From Phaeoceros laevis (taxonomy: Eukaryota; Anthocerotophyta; Anthocerotopsida; Notothyladales), in contig JBNGIQ010009234.1 in assembly GCA_049999765.1 (NCBI GenBank), positions 314,632 to 378,631 on the forward strand: a DNA stretch of 64,000 nt, read 5' to 3'. How positions within the stretch are numbered: the first letter of the stretch is position 1; each line of letters opens with the position of its first letter. The notes beneath the pieces are model-generated. The model made no database searches and had not been told where the DNA came from. It was given only the letters and a program-made list of their open reading frames with translations. Shown piece by piece: positions 21,682 through 33,366 of the stretch. The translations under genes were made by a program, and so were the position numbers.

Positions 21682-23631
21682 TCACTCGTGAGGAGGACCT
21701 GCGGCAACACCTGAGGGCGCAGGCCTGGCCGTCAAAAGGGGCTGCAAGGCTTTGACAACAATGCTCATATTTGGCCGAAAGTCGGCTTCATACTGCACAC
21801 ACAGGGCAGCTACAGCCGCCATCTGCACAGAGACACGAGGTGGCATGGTGTCAATTTCTGCAACTCCAAGTTGGTAACCAGATTGCAAGATACAAGTGCC
21901 TGGAACACTGTCCTCTGCCAGTGTAAGTACCTTGGCTACAGCCTTTGCTGGATATTCCCCCTTCAACTTGGGATCAACACACTGCTTCACTTTGTCTTCG
22001 CTTAACCTGGGAGTTGCCTGTCCCCAAGCAAAAAGGACGGATAAGCCCGAATTCATGTGTAGATGATTATACACTAATCAAAAGCTATGTTCAGAGAGAG
22101 ATGACGCAGAGTTTCATTACCCATGTCACCAGACTTTGCTGTCCACGGGGCATGGTATGGTCTACAGGTTTTCTGCCGGTGAGCAACTCCAACAGGACCA
22201 CTCCAAAGCTGTATACATCACTCTTCAGAGTCAATTGGCCAGTCATAGCATACCTGGAAACATGCCGTTCGTTAGAAAACACTCCATATATACAAAAGAC
22301 ATGCAGGTGCCTTTCGCAAAGCAGAAAGCAAATCCTTTTACTTTTACAACACCTACTCTGGAGCATGATAGCCGAAAGTACCCAGGACACGGGTTGAATG
22401 GAGGCGGGCAGCCATGTCCGGAGCTTGATTTGACAGGTTGAAATCAGCTATTTTTGCAGTGTAGTCATCAAACAGCAAAACGTTGCTGGACTTTATGTCA
22501 CGGTGTATGATTGAGGGCTGGACTCTCTCATGCAGATACTCCAAACCCCTAGCTGCTCCAACAGCAATTTTCACCCGCTGCATCCAGTCGAGAACAGGCC
22601 CTGGTTGTGCACCTTTCACACCCTTCCGACCTGCATACAAAATGGTTTTTAAGTGTCATGACCCCATCCTAAAATTACCCAGGCACGAATGGCACCACAT
22701 CCAAAATCCCGAACCGCATATGCCTCTGCTCCCAAAATTCTCAACCAAGCAGGCAACCACATAGAAGCCCTGCAAACACCCATGGGAAAATGCATCACCG
22801 TGGAGGATGTCGTGCAATGAACCCATAGTTGCATACTCGTAGGCCAATACCCGCAGTTGTGGCCCATCAAGGCAATAGCCCACTAACTCCACCACATTCT
22901 CATTTCTCAGCCTTGAGACCATCGCTACCTGAACAGCAGACCGACATTCAGGTGACTAATTATCTGCTTGCCCAAAGTTTAGAAGAGGCGCTTTTTTGCC
23001 CAAATATGCAAGTCTTCAAAATTACAACAACACGTCGATGGAATGGGGGTTTCACAATGAACAAAATTCAAACGTTCCTTTGACCAACCCTGCGTCCAAA
23101 CTGGATCCCCCAAACTCGTGGAAATAACAGCATATCTCCTTACCTGTGCGAGAAACTCCGCCTCAGGCTGGTTGCTGGTATCCAGCTTCTTCACGGCAGC
23201 CACGCGTCCATCCGAAAGAGACGCATGATACACCCTTCCATAAGAACCTTCTCCGATCAAAGCCTTGCCTCCAAAATTGTCAGTGGCATCCCTCAGCTCG
23301 TCAATACTTATCGAAGGTGCATTTATGGACTGTCTAGGTGGCGGGGGGGGTGGATTGTTGTCTCTCCTAACCCCTTGATGACCTGCATCAGCGATCCTTC
23401 TCCGGGTCAGATCTAATCCCCGAAAACCCTAACCCCGCAACGCGATTGTGCCATACAAACGAACATTTCACAACGGGCGGACCTAGCTTGTAGCACAGAT
23501 CCTGCGCCATCAACCCGTTCACTGAAGCCATTACCTGGGTTCGGGTTACCGTTGCCTACAGATTGAGGCTGCGTCTGCTCGGGTTTGCGTTCCTGCTCCT
23601 CCTGATAGTAGCAGCAACACAAACCCCCCAT
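21682..23631 (-). CDS. PTI1-like receptor-like cytoplasmic kinase
   Basis: Membrane-associated serine/threonine kinase of the PTI1 group (RLCK VIII), acting downstream of receptor or oxidative-signal kinases such as OXI1. The N-terminus MGGLCCCYY at 23631 has Gly2 and a cysteine cluster suited to N-myristoylation and palmitoylation. Exons then give [13 protein letters not shown] (glycine loop), VAAVKKLD (ATP lysine), [51 protein letters not shown] (catalytic loop), [49 protein letters not shown] and [20 protein letters not shown], ending [11 protein letters not shown] with stop at 21682. The magnesium-binding motif reads DFN rather than DFG, which is usual for this subfamily. Spliced over about seven exons. 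Confidence 0.9.
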
Positions 23632-24240
23632 CTCCGCCCAGCTGCGATCTCCCGCCCCTTGATCTTACGAACCCGCACTAGAGCTGATCTAGCCCCATCA
23701 TTCCACCTGCAGCTTCTCTGGGAAATAGGTAGGGACCGACTAACGAGGAAATGAGGCAACCGAGGAAAGCGGACGGGCGGGCGACGCACTAGAGACCCAG
23801 ACTCTGGAAAGACGGCAGACTGGCCGCCCTGTAGTCGACTATCATCAGTCAAATTTTCCATAACATTCGGCCAGGTCAGTATTGCACGCTGGTACGCTGG
23901 GCCCGGTTTACAATTGTTATTCTGGGGCCGAGGTTCCGGGCCCGCTTGCCGCCGCTGCCGGCACCTCTAGCGCGGCCGCAGTGTAATAAGTACGGCCAGT
24001 TGCCTGACGTGGCAACCGCTGTCCTGGGCAAAAGACTCAAAGCCAACGGCGAGCGGCAAATGTGAACGCATAGGTGAACCTTGAACGGTCGTCATGGTTT
24101 AATTATGTGCAGTGCTTATATGGTTTCCCCAATTATTCGCCCCGGAGAGAAGGAGGTTTATAAACTTTATTTATCGTGCTTTGGATAAAAATCACATTGC
24201 ACTGAAATGAAAGGTTGCCAAAAATAGTAATGTTCACGGA

Positions 24241-24300
24241 CGGAAGGAAGGAAGGTGGTTTTTTTGTGATTGACAGGTACTTGCATACCACACATAGGGC
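24241..24300. repeat. Dispersed repeat, copy A
   Basis: A block reading tgtgattgac then ggtacttgc and accacac recurs at about 58629-58675 with roughly 85-90 percent identity over about 46 bases by eye. Both copies lie a few hundred bases from assembly gaps, as expected for fragments of a transposable element. Confidence 0.6.
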
Positions 24301-24485
24301 ATAGGGGAGGAAGTTTGGGGTTGCCTAACTTGGCTTTATGATATTGTGAAGATGACCTTGTTATAAAATAAAAGGTTAGAGAGCATAGTATAGAGTACTA
24401 TAGACTTTATAGTTGCATTTATATCCCATAAAAGGTATGTGCCCATTTGGAATTTGGAATCCTGTCTCGAATTAATTGGAACCTT

Positions 24486-24885
24486 NNNNNNNNNNNNNNN
24501 NNNNNNNNNNNNNNNNNNNNNNNNNNNNNNNNNNNNNNNNNNNNNNNNNNNNNNNNNNNNNNNNNNNNNNNNNNNNNNNNNNNNNNNNNNNNNNNNNNNN
24601 NNNNNNNNNNNNNNNNNNNNNNNNNNNNNNNNNNNNNNNNNNNNNNNNNNNNNNNNNNNNNNNNNNNNNNNNNNNNNNNNNNNNNNNNNNNNNNNNNNNN
24701 NNNNNNNNNNNNNNNNNNNNNNNNNNNNNNNNNNNNNNNNNNNNNNNNNNNNNNNNNNNNNNNNNNNNNNNNNNNNNNNNNNNNNNNNNNNNNNNNNNNN
24801 NNNNNNNNNNNNNNNNNNNNNNNNNNNNNNNNNNNNNNNNNNNNNNNNNNNNNNNNNNNNNNNNNNNNNNNNNNNNNNNNNNNNN
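24486..24885. other. Assembly gap (400 N)
   Basis: Run of 400 N. Confidence 0.95.
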
Positions 24886-25483
24886 GACCAGATTGTGATG
24901 TTTCATATTGTTATGTGCATCTCTTCAGCCGACAATCTTATACAATAATAATATGTCACTGGACAATGGGACACATGATTCCACAAGGTTTTGTGAAGTC
25001 ATGCGGGTCGAAACTTTGGAATGAGCGAGAGCAGCAACCGGGTAGTATGTCCCAAATTCAGGGTTGAAAAGTATGTGGACTAAATACAGACATGAGTTTG
25101 TTTTGAGGACTGCTTTTTGTCATTTTTGTCATCCGCCGGATTGCCTCCGTCACAAGGCTCCTATTAGATGACGTGGTTGATTAGTGGTCCTTGTGTACTA
25201 GGCTCTGCATTGAAGGTCGCACTAATACATGCTTAGGGTACTAGGAAGTTAGAGCTCACGTACCCGCAATTGTAGGTCTGTAGTCCAAGGGCCCCAAGGC
25301 TCCACGTTGGGCTTCCAAGCAGTGCCTAGTTCGCCGGAGGAAAAGTGTCAAATTTGTTAGCTTTGACCTGAAACATTTCTGCTTCGGGCATCTTCACCAC
25401 CACCAGCAATCAACCTATGTAAGAAGCAACCACGTATGTTCACACCTCCAAGCATAAGAGGGTCGCACCTTGTAGACATTTCA

Positions 25484-25508
25484 AGCTACTGTGACAATCC
25501 TTACATAC
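25484..25508. repeat. 25-bp direct repeat, copy 1
   Basis: The 25 bases starting agctactgtgacaatcc recur exactly at 25836-25860. Both copies follow a cttgtagacat block, 4 bases upstream here but about 55 bases upstream in the second copy, so a longer duplicated unit seems to have been interrupted. Confidence 0.9.
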
Positions 25509-25835
25509 GGCAACTGGTGAAAGAAAGACGAAGTCACTTCAACTACTTTGAACGCAGGCAGTCCTGTGAGATGTGGGCGAAAGCAACTTTTCACATCATC
25601 AAACATACCGCAGGTAACTCTGAAGCAATGCCCATCAGCACTGGCAGAGTTCTGCGATGGATCACAATTTGCTGCTGATGATCTGGTTGCAAGATTGCAC
25701 TTTGAAGAGCACCAACTCATTTTCTGGCCATCGCCTACCAATACTAGTCCCACGCGAACGTGTTCCCTACTTGTAGACATGGCAGCGACTTGCGTCCCTG
25801 CAGATGATAGTTCTCTTTTCGACTGGCGATAAGTC

Positions 25836-25860
25836 AGCTACTGTGACAATCCTTACATAC
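25836..25860. repeat. 25-bp direct repeat, copy 2
   Basis: Exact second copy of the 25 bases at 25484-25508, 352 bases away. Confidence 0.9.
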
Positions 25861-25938
25861 CCGAATGTGTATCAGAATTCGTAGTGTCCCTTTTTCTTGT
25901 TATGTAGGGCATATATGCACTAGCTAGTTTCGCTCTCC

Positions 25939-25984
25939 GGGCCACTGGCTGGCTTGCAATCAACTTAACGCCAGCCAGTGGCCC
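25939..25984. repeat. 15-bp perfect stem-loop in the glycosyltransferase 3' region
   Basis: Arms gggccactggctggc (25939-25953) and gccagccagtggccc (25970-25984) are perfect reverse complements around a 16-base loop. On the minus strand it begins 20 bases after the glycosyltransferase stop codon, so it would fold in that mRNA's 3' untranslated region. Confidence 0.9.
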
Positions 25985-26004
25985 TGTGCGTTTCCTCTGT
26001 CCAT

Positions 26005-27819
26005 TCAGAACTCGTACTTAGTTCGACCACTTTTCAAAACCAAGCACTTCATGCTGGTGAAATCCTTGGATTCGTCGGTTAAGTAGACCTTCCATGCCTC
26101 AAGCATCAACCGTTTAGTTGCACCTTTGAAATGCAATACCTGCAGAAAGCATGCCGAACAAACCTGGTTAATCTCACAAAGGATGCCTCATGACTAAACA
26201 GCTGCTCGAGGGTTATGCAGCACAGACGAGCGTGACCTAACCTTCACATCATCTGGCATGCCTTGAAACTGTCCAGCCCCTTCAGCAGGAGTCCAGTTGT
26301 ATGAAAGACAAGGCAGGAAGAGGAGCTTTGTGTCGGAAACGTTAGCTGCAAAGGCCTCTGGCTTCTTGAAACGATCCAGCTTGATAGTGGAGAAAGCCAT
26401 GAGAATCCACGCAAATGCCAGCTGATCGCCCAGCATCCTGGCATTTCCAGAAAACTTCGCCTTGTACACCCTCAGAACATTCGTCAAGAAGGCCCTACCC
26501 CTGCAAAGCTTCCAAACTTCAGCGCTCTTCGGCCTGTTCCATCACAGAGGGCAACAGGTGGAGAAAACATGGCGATCTAGTCACTTCACCTGATGAGACC
26601 TTCACGAGTGCCACGCACCATCAAAACACCGGAATTGATCGGTTGCTTCTTGTTGTTCCGGAAAGTGAGTGCAACATGCCAGCTCGGGTACTGAGTGAAG
26701 GCGCAACCAAGATCGTCGACAACTATCATGTCTGAATCCCCAAAAATGACATGGTTCACACTGGTCTGCTTTACCTCCCGCTCCAGAATAAGGGTTAGAA
26801 ATGCCTGCATCACGTGTACACCGAAGTCATCATGAGAGGGTGCTAGGAAGAACTAACAGCAGTATGTCGGCAGACATTCAGGACTTGTTCATGGCGTAAA
26901 AGCGTACAATATAGGACTCCAGCCGTTGGAGCATGAGGTTGTTCCGAGTGTAGTTGCCATGAATATACTTGACAACTGTACTGGGAGGCAAGCTGTCTTT
27001 CTCGAACTCCGAATGCGGATCGCTAATAACTACAGTCTGACTCCCCGGCATGGAGACCTGCAACAATCTACAAGAGCGAGAATGAACACCGATGCCAGAC
27101 AGGCGTTTGGGGCAGAATTAAGATGACAAAAGCTGAAAAATACCTCAACAGACTGCAGAAAAATGTTGAGGAGTCTCAAACGCTTCCCATCTAGGTGTGA
27201 CTTCAGCCAAGGACTGCTGGTATGTGGAGGCTGCAGGTTCGCAACGAACATGGTAACAAAAGTCACCATTTCATCACCCTGGAGCCCACATGATGCTGAG
27301 CGCGATTTTCCCGGAATTGCCTCTAACAAGCCTGCGGGAAGACGAGAGGAATCAGAACCAACTCTAGGTAGGCTTGCAGTTGCATTACTTGGTCCGACCG
27401 CCAACACAGAATCAGTAACGAAAACTACGTACTAGATCCATCTTGGCATTGAATCCGGCCAGGTAAACCCTGACCAGCAGCAGGCCCCGAAACCAGTTGC
27501 TCGTACTCCGCAATTTTGAAGTTCCTGGACAAAAAACTCGGCTTGTTTGCCATTGTCTCTTTCACGATCCTGGCCTTGGACTGCAAGGCCAGTATTGTCC
27601 AATCCAGCAGGTGCCAGGACACGATGCCTGCACCAACACATAATCGGTCAAGCGGGCTTCATCCACTTCCCGCACCAATTGGCACAGCCCGCAAGGCTCC
27701 AAAAATGACGGACGCAAACACAGACACAAGAGGAAGGTAGGTAGGTACACACTTGGAAAGAGGAAGAGCAGGAAGAGCAATGCGAGCGCAAGCACCAAGG
27801 GCCTCCCAGATCTGCTCAT
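26005..27819 (-). CDS. Membrane-anchored nucleotide-sugar glycosyltransferase (GT-A fold)
   Basis: Likely Golgi type II transferase of uncertain substrate. ATG 27819 opens MSRSGRPLVLALALLFLLFL, a signal anchor, and a spliced exon continues SWHLLDWTILALQSKARIVK and FLSRNFKIAEYEQLV. Then come MVTFVTMFVANLQP, TVVISDPHSEFEK, VVKYIHGNYTRNNLMLQRLE, and the donor-binding block VNHVIFGDSDMIVVDDLG with a DSD metal motif. YPSWHVALTFRNNKKQPINS and GVLMVRGT follow, then GNARMLGDQLAFAWIL and LPCLSYNWTPAEGAGQF. The last exon (about 26130-26005) reads LHFKGATKRLMLEAWKVYL and ends TKYEF with TGA at 26005-26007. The layout matches plant nucleotide-diphospho-sugar transferases, but I cannot name the family number or linkage made. 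Confidence 0.75.
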
Positions 27820-28887
27820 CTTGCACCACCTTGTCCTCCAGGCTCGAGATGGAACCAGCCTCAATCAGGGTTGCTGCTTGTATGTGTTAAACTCAGAGCC
27901 AGGAGCTTGGAAGCCCATGGACAGGAGCAGCCCATGGCTCCTGTCCAATGCACAAGCTCGTAACGCCTGTGCGGACGGCCCGGCATGCAGTGGGACCAGC
28001 AGCTCCGGCTGCCACCGAGGCTTCATCTAGCAGCTCTGCCAATGGGGTGCACATCCATCGGAACTTCGCTGTTTAGCTCCGGTACCACTCTCCGCGGAAA
28101 CTTGTACGCACTGCACGTTACTTACAGAGGCAGGCTCGAACCCTAACCTCGAACACAGCTAACCTCGAACACAGCAGTAGTGTACAAATGATGTACATTG
28201 TTTGTTTGATTGATCATTAGGCGTATGCAGCCATGAGGCTATGACTAGAAATGATGTACATAGACATATACAACTCAACGCGGATCTGAGTTGCATACGT
28301 GGGCACACTGGGATTCCATCCACCATCTCCGCCACATTTACCTCTTTCCAGGTCCCATCTGTCGCTGCCGACTTGTTTATCCCGTTGCTTTGCCTTCCGA
28401 CTGCAGCACCTCCTCCTGGAGTGTCACCCACTCATACGACGCCGAAGATTCATTGTGCATCCAGCGTGGGCTCCCTGTCGCCTTGTGTCACCCCACTATA
28501 GGCCCAGGAGTGTGACAAAGTTCAATTTGCGCTGGAGGTCTCGCTGTCCCAAAGTTTGGGATTTTCTGCGAATTATGGTTCTTCTGAGAGTTCAGCCACT
28601 GATCTGCGGATACTAGTGGAGACGCTTTTGGAGAATTTGTCCCAGGAAGCTTCTGTTCCAGCATGCCCTTCGCGCGCGGACGATTTCGTGTAGGCTCAGC
28701 CTCGTCCGCCATACGTGGATGAGTGAAGTCCCAATTCTTGAGAGGGTTTAATTTTATAGCTGATTCGAGCGGGATTGGTTCCGGGCGGATTGACTTCGTG
28801 GAAACCTAGTGGAATCGGACCGAGGATGCGGCGCATTCTTGAAGGATCGGCAGGTGATGGGAGGTGCTGATTGAATTTGCAAGGAGG
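27820..28887. other. Divergent spacer between glycosyltransferase and LPEAT2-type gene
   Basis: About 1.07 kb serving as promoter for both divergent genes. Overlapping open frames up to 105 codons occur at 28160-28720 but show no recognised family and no supporting splice pattern. A 16-base unit (ctaacctcgaacacag) is tandemly duplicated at 28143-28174. Confidence 0.5.
28143..28174. repeat. 16-bp tandem duplication
   Basis: Two identical units ctaacctcgaacacag (28143-28158, 28159-28174). Confidence 0.9.
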
Positions 28888-31071
28888 ATGACTGCGCTGC
28901 TTCCGGAGGAGGAGCATGGGCAGGGAGCGGGAGTCCTGGGGCCGCCTCCACGGCTGCCTCCAGATGTTTCCATCAATCCATTCCGCAATGACAGCAAGTT
29001 CTCAAGCCCATATGAGATTCTGAAAACCATTCTTTTGGCTCCAGTATGCCTCCTCCGCTTGCTACTCTTTCTACTTTGCCTCGTTGTCGGTTTCTACGCG
29101 ACCAAGCTTGCTCTACTCGGGGCCAAAGATGTCTTGAAGAAACCCTTTCCTCCATGGCGACGACGGCTCTTCTGGCCTGTCAGGATTTGTGCACGGATCC
29201 TGCTCTTTGCATGCGGTTTTCACTGGATTCATATTAAGGGCAAGCCTGCTGATCGTAGTTTGGCTCCGATTCTGGTCAGCAACCACGTTACTTTCGTGGA
29301 TCCGGTGTTCATTTTCTTCAAGCACTTGCCGGTCATTGTTACTGCACAGGAGAACCTGAGCATGCCGATTGCTGGAGCCATCATGAAGGCTATGCAGGTT
29401 ATTGCTGTCAACAGAGTGTCTCAAGATTCTCGTAGAAATGCATCTGGTACGTTGAGAACTGGGCATGTGAAGTGCTCTTTGCCCGGAGTTCCCGATAGAT
29501 GTTTCAATTGTACCGACTTTGTTTGAGCTCATGCTCACTTGTTTGCAGATATTATTGCACATTGGACATGCTGCACTACACGCTGGACTGTATGAAAGCT
29601 GAGTACAAAGTGCTTACTTCAACTGCAGGTGAAATCAAGAGGAGAGCGATGTGCAATGATTGGAGCCATGTGATGATTTTTCCGGAGGCAACCACCACGA
29701 ACGGGAAAGTTCTCGTTTCTTTCAAGGCAGGAGCATTCACTCCTGGTTTTGCCGTACAGCCGGTGGTGATCCGGTACCCACATGTCCACCTGGACCCTTC
29801 ATGGACTGCAGAGGGCCCAGCAATTTTTAGTCTCCTGCTTCGATTAATGACTCAGTTTCATAATTTCATGGAGGTAGGTTTCAGGATATGTGAGCAGAGA
29901 TTCACTTCATGAAGCTCTAGCTATTCAACTGCTTTATAGATCTCGGTACAATCTGTTGCAAAGCTTTTGTTGCATTCTGCTTGCCAGGTTGAGTATTTGC
30001 CCATCATTCAGCCTACCTTTCAAGAGCAGAAGAACCCCCGAGTATTTGCAGAGAGAGTAAGGACAGAGATGGCCAAAGCTTTGAATGTGATGGTCACCGA
30101 GCATAGCTATGAGGATTCTGCTCTAGGTGTCGAGGCAGTGAAGAACAAGTTCACAAGCTCAGTGGCACTTCTGGAATTTGGCAAGTTTGAAAAGTTGTTC
30201 AAGCTCAGTATTAAAGAGGCCAAGCACTTCTTCACCAAGTTTCAGGAAATGGACGTGAGCAGGAGGTAAAGCAGCTTAAAAGGTTTTGAAGGACATCTAC
30301 CAAGTCTCATTATGCATGTATGTACCATTTCTCAAACCGCTTTGACCATGCGGCTGATGAAATGTTTAATGTACCAGGGGAGTGGTGACCTACCATGACT
30401 TTGTGACTGCCCTTGAGCTACCAAGCTCCAGTCTTTTGCAGCAAGCTTTCCGATTTTTTGATCAGCCTGGGCGGGGTTACATCAATTTTCGCCAGGTTGG
30501 TGCTCCCCTTCAGTGGTTTCTTGCACGCCTGAGATAAGAAGGCACCACTTGGACCAAGCTGTACCTGCTCCAAGGTGTCGTTTTAATCGTACAACATTAT
30601 CTGTTCTGCAGTATGTTGTGGGGCTAGCCTTTGTGACAAAACATAAAAAGTACAAGGAAGCCCTTGATACGGCCTTCAAATTGTGTGATGTTGATGAAGA
30701 TGGGTTACTGAGCAGAGATGAGACTCGAAGCAGCTTAAAGAGTATCATTCCCTACATCACTGATGAACAGGTATTGCATTCAGTCTCTCACTTCATACTC
30801 TTCACTCTAGCATTTTCAGTTTCTTCTCCACCTAACTAGTACAAGAGCCGCTGCGCAGATTCAGAAGTTTATTGAGAAGCTTGATGCCAAGAATACGAAG
30901 GTCATAAGCCGGGCTGAGTTTATCCACTTCTTGGAAAGCAACCCGGAATACCTCATGGTGTTTTTAATATCCACTCCTGATCTCTTTCCTCCGAAAAAGC
31001 ACTTAGATGGCGAGTTTCCACTTATGAACGGGAGAACACTCAGTAGCTATCAGGAGCTGGACCGGATTTGA
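28888..31071 (+). CDS. LPEAT2: Lysophospholipid acyltransferase with EF-hands (LPEAT2 type)
   Basis: Acyl-CoA-dependent acyltransferase that re-acylates lysophosphatidylethanolamine or related lysolipids at the endoplasmic reticulum. Six exons join cleanly: 28888-29446, 29629-29873, 29988-30265, 30378-30495, 30612-30770, 30859-31071, giving 523 residues. A hydrophobic helix (ILLAPVCLLRLLLFLLCLVV) precedes the PlsC domain, with motif I NHVTFVD and the region HVMIFPEATTTNG. C-terminal EF-hand-like repeats include DVDEDGLLSRDE, which has the acidic pattern of a calcium loop; the others are degenerate. The usual FPEGTTTNG motif has Ala in place of Gly here. The start at 28888 follows an in-frame GTG at 28864 and gives the family-like N-terminus MTALLPEEEHG. 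Confidence 0.9.
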
Positions 31072-31553
31072 GTTGCCATTCTACCACTTAGGAGCTGAAG
31101 AATACAGCGGTGTTCGTAGCGCTGCAGGACGTGAGCTGTCTTGACCTCGACCAAGGCTCTTTTTGCTGATCTGGTCTGTGGCTCTCCTCCAGCTTGTAAT
31201 TCACTCACGGATTGAATTGTTCTAGCTTGGGTTGTCACAGCTATGTGGGTGCGCAGAATGTATACCATCGCCATGTAAAGCATTAAGAGGGTCGGCCATT
31301 TAAGCCACCGTAAGTTTAGAGCCTTCCCACACAGGCATTAACCTTGTGATCAGATTAGTAGGTGGTTAGACCTTGTAAAATTACTTTCTCCACACGTCTT
31401 TGCATAATGTGATTTTACCCGGCAACTTCTGAGGCAGTGATTTCGAGCTTTGGTACCTTGGAGGGTTGTATGCAATTTGCAGCCTTGAAGGGTCAGGAAG
31501 ATTCTCCCTGCTCCTGCTAAAGTGTCCGGGAAGGGCTGCATCAACCTGCGGGG
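31072..31553. other. Intergenic between LPEAT2-type gene and TIM17
   Basis: About 480 bases holding the LPEAT2-type 3' untranslated region and the TIM17 promoter. No other coding signal. Confidence 0.5.
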
Positions 31554-32313
31554 ATGGCGGCTCCAGACCAGCGGCCGGAGCACATGCGGGAGCCTTGTCC
31601 GGACAGGATTCTGGACGACATCGGAAGCGCCTTCTCTATGGGCGCGGTGGGAGGCTCAGCCTGGCATTTCATCAAAGGACTGAAGAATTCGCCCCGAGGG
31701 GAACGGCTGATAGGTATGATAAACGGCGTGTTTGTGTTTTGTGAGCCTTCGCAGCTTGCCTGGTCCGGGATTGTGATAAGCAGCTGGCTGCTGATGGCCT
31801 GCAGGTGGCACGCAGGCGGTGCGCATCAATGCGCCAAGGATCGGGGGTAGTTTTGCGGTGTGGGGGGGCCTATTTTCTACATTTGATTGCTCCATGGTAT
31901 ACCTCCGGCAAAAAGAGGATCCTTGGAATTCCATTGCCGCTGGCGCAGCCACGGGCGGTTTCCTACAGCTACGTCAGGGTTTCAAGTCTGCTTCCAGGTC
32001 TGCCATCTTTGGTGGAGTGCTGCTGGCTCTAATCGAGGGCAGCGTCATCATGCTCAACAGACTTACCTCCAACATGGCTAACCCTCCCCCTACGGAAGAG
32101 CCCTTGCCGCAGTTCACCGGCATGCCTGCCTATGCTGGCGGTGTAGGTGGAGGGCAGCCCCAGCAGTTCGGTGCCGAGCAGGCTAAGGGTTCCTGGTTTG
32201 GGGGATGGTTTGGAGGGAAGAATGAAGAAAGCGAGCCTCCCGCTCCACTCGAGAAGTTTGACAGCTTTGAGGCCCATCCTCCTCCTCCGACTCCGGGCTT
32301 CGATCTCAAGTAG
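31554..32313 (+). CDS. TIM17: Mitochondrial inner-membrane translocase subunit TIM17
   Basis: Core subunit of the TIM23 presequence translocase. Two exons (31554-31713 and 31805-32313) give 222 residues. Exon 1 carries REPCPDRILDDIGSAFSMGA and GGSAWHFIKGLKNSP. The junction gives GGTQAVRINAPRIGGSFAVW, then FDCSMVYLRQKEDPWNSIAA, GAATGGFLQLRQG and FGGVLLALIEGSVIMLNR, covering the four membrane helices. A glycine- and proline-rich C-terminal extension of about 75 residues follows, ending GFDLK, as in the longer plant TIM17 isoforms. Confidence 0.95.
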
Positions 32314-33366
32314 GTTGTAGGATAACTGAATTTTGGCATGTCCACCAGGCATGCACCAAGGCAGATGCGCTCATGTCACCAGGTTTCACGAATTTCTAGA
32401 GTAGGGAATGGGCGATTGTTATGGAGCTTCTGCGTAGATGGAAGGATCGCAAGACTCCAAGCATGTGCGTGACACCGAGACGGATGTGCAACACGGTGGA
32501 CGGGTTTCTTTCATGCCACACCACCCCAAAGCGAGTTTGGGTGTTGGCATACCTGGCGACTGACTACAAAAGAGTGAAACTCGTGCAAGGCGGTGATGGA
32601 TTTATTTCAGGCAACCCCCAAAACGAGTCTGGGTTGCAGAGTTATGTCTCAGAAGTTCAGAACATTGTCTATCTCGAAATCCAATGTACAGGTGTCGGGA
32701 AGTGTTTCACGAACCGGGGTGTTCTTCCAGCAGCAACGTCTGCAAGCAAATATTCTTGCAGTCTCCATGTTTGATGTCTTGCCATATTTGATGTCCTGCC
32801 ATATTTGTGAACACTAGAGTGACATGGAGGAAGCCCTCCCATTCGTGCTGTGTTGCCGCAACTGAAACATGCACAACTACAGTAGCATCTTCGATTAACA
32901 CGTAAGCTCTCCAGTCGTCAAGGTTTTACTTCAGTGTTCTGCTTGTTGAAGCTGGCCGTCTCGCTTTCATGCTGGGGAGCTTTCCGACAATATCGTGGCC
33001 TACAACTGTCTTACAATTTACAGGGACACCAGTCAACAAACAATCTTCACCAGTCAAATAACAATCGTTATGTATGATTCAGATGAACAGAAGGTCAAAA
33101 GACGAAACAGACGTTTACCTGGATTTCACTCTGCCCTCGCTCCCAGCGCTACTCGCCAGTAGACAAGCGGTTCCTCCGAAGTCGCTACTAAAGCTTGCCA
33201 GATCACTGGACCACCGTCGAATGCAGTGCCGAGTAGAATCTTGGAAGGATTGCACACCACGAACATGTTCTGAAAATCTTGAGCTCCTGGAATGTTCTGA
33301 ACGGGGGTTGCACACACAATATATCCGCTGAAATAATTTCCACAGAATTTTTTGCCCCACATGAGA
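32314..33366. other. No recognised gene
   Basis: Open frames up to 117 codons on both strands without family resemblance. A 17-base unit is tandemly duplicated at 32770-32803 with one difference. Confidence 0.4.
32770..32803. repeat. 17-bp tandem duplication
   Basis: Units tttgatgtcttgccata (32770-32786) and tttgatgtcctgccata (32787-32803) differ at one base. Confidence 0.9.

Larger units (their letters stand above)
23632..26004. other. Gene-poor region with 400-N gap
   Basis: Promoter region of the PTI1-like kinase, then about 2 kb with no recognised gene. Open frames spanning 24439-25067 are artefacts of the N run. The 5' part near 23900-23970 is GC-rich. Repeats inside are listed separately. 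Confidence 0.5.

Noticed and set aside
22580-22620. DFN instead of DFG as an inactivating change in the PTI1-like kinase
   Set aside because: DFN or DFD is normal in plant PTI1-like kinases, so it is not evidence for a pseudokinase here.
24439-25067. Long open frames (up to 206 codons) across 24.4-25.1 kb
   Set aside because: They exist only because the 400-N gap contains no stop codons; real sequence at either end contributes a few dozen codons without any family resemblance.
28160-28720. Cluster of overlapping frames upstream of the LPEAT2-type gene
   Set aside because: Several frames on both strands are open at once, which reflects base composition rather than coding; no domain seen.
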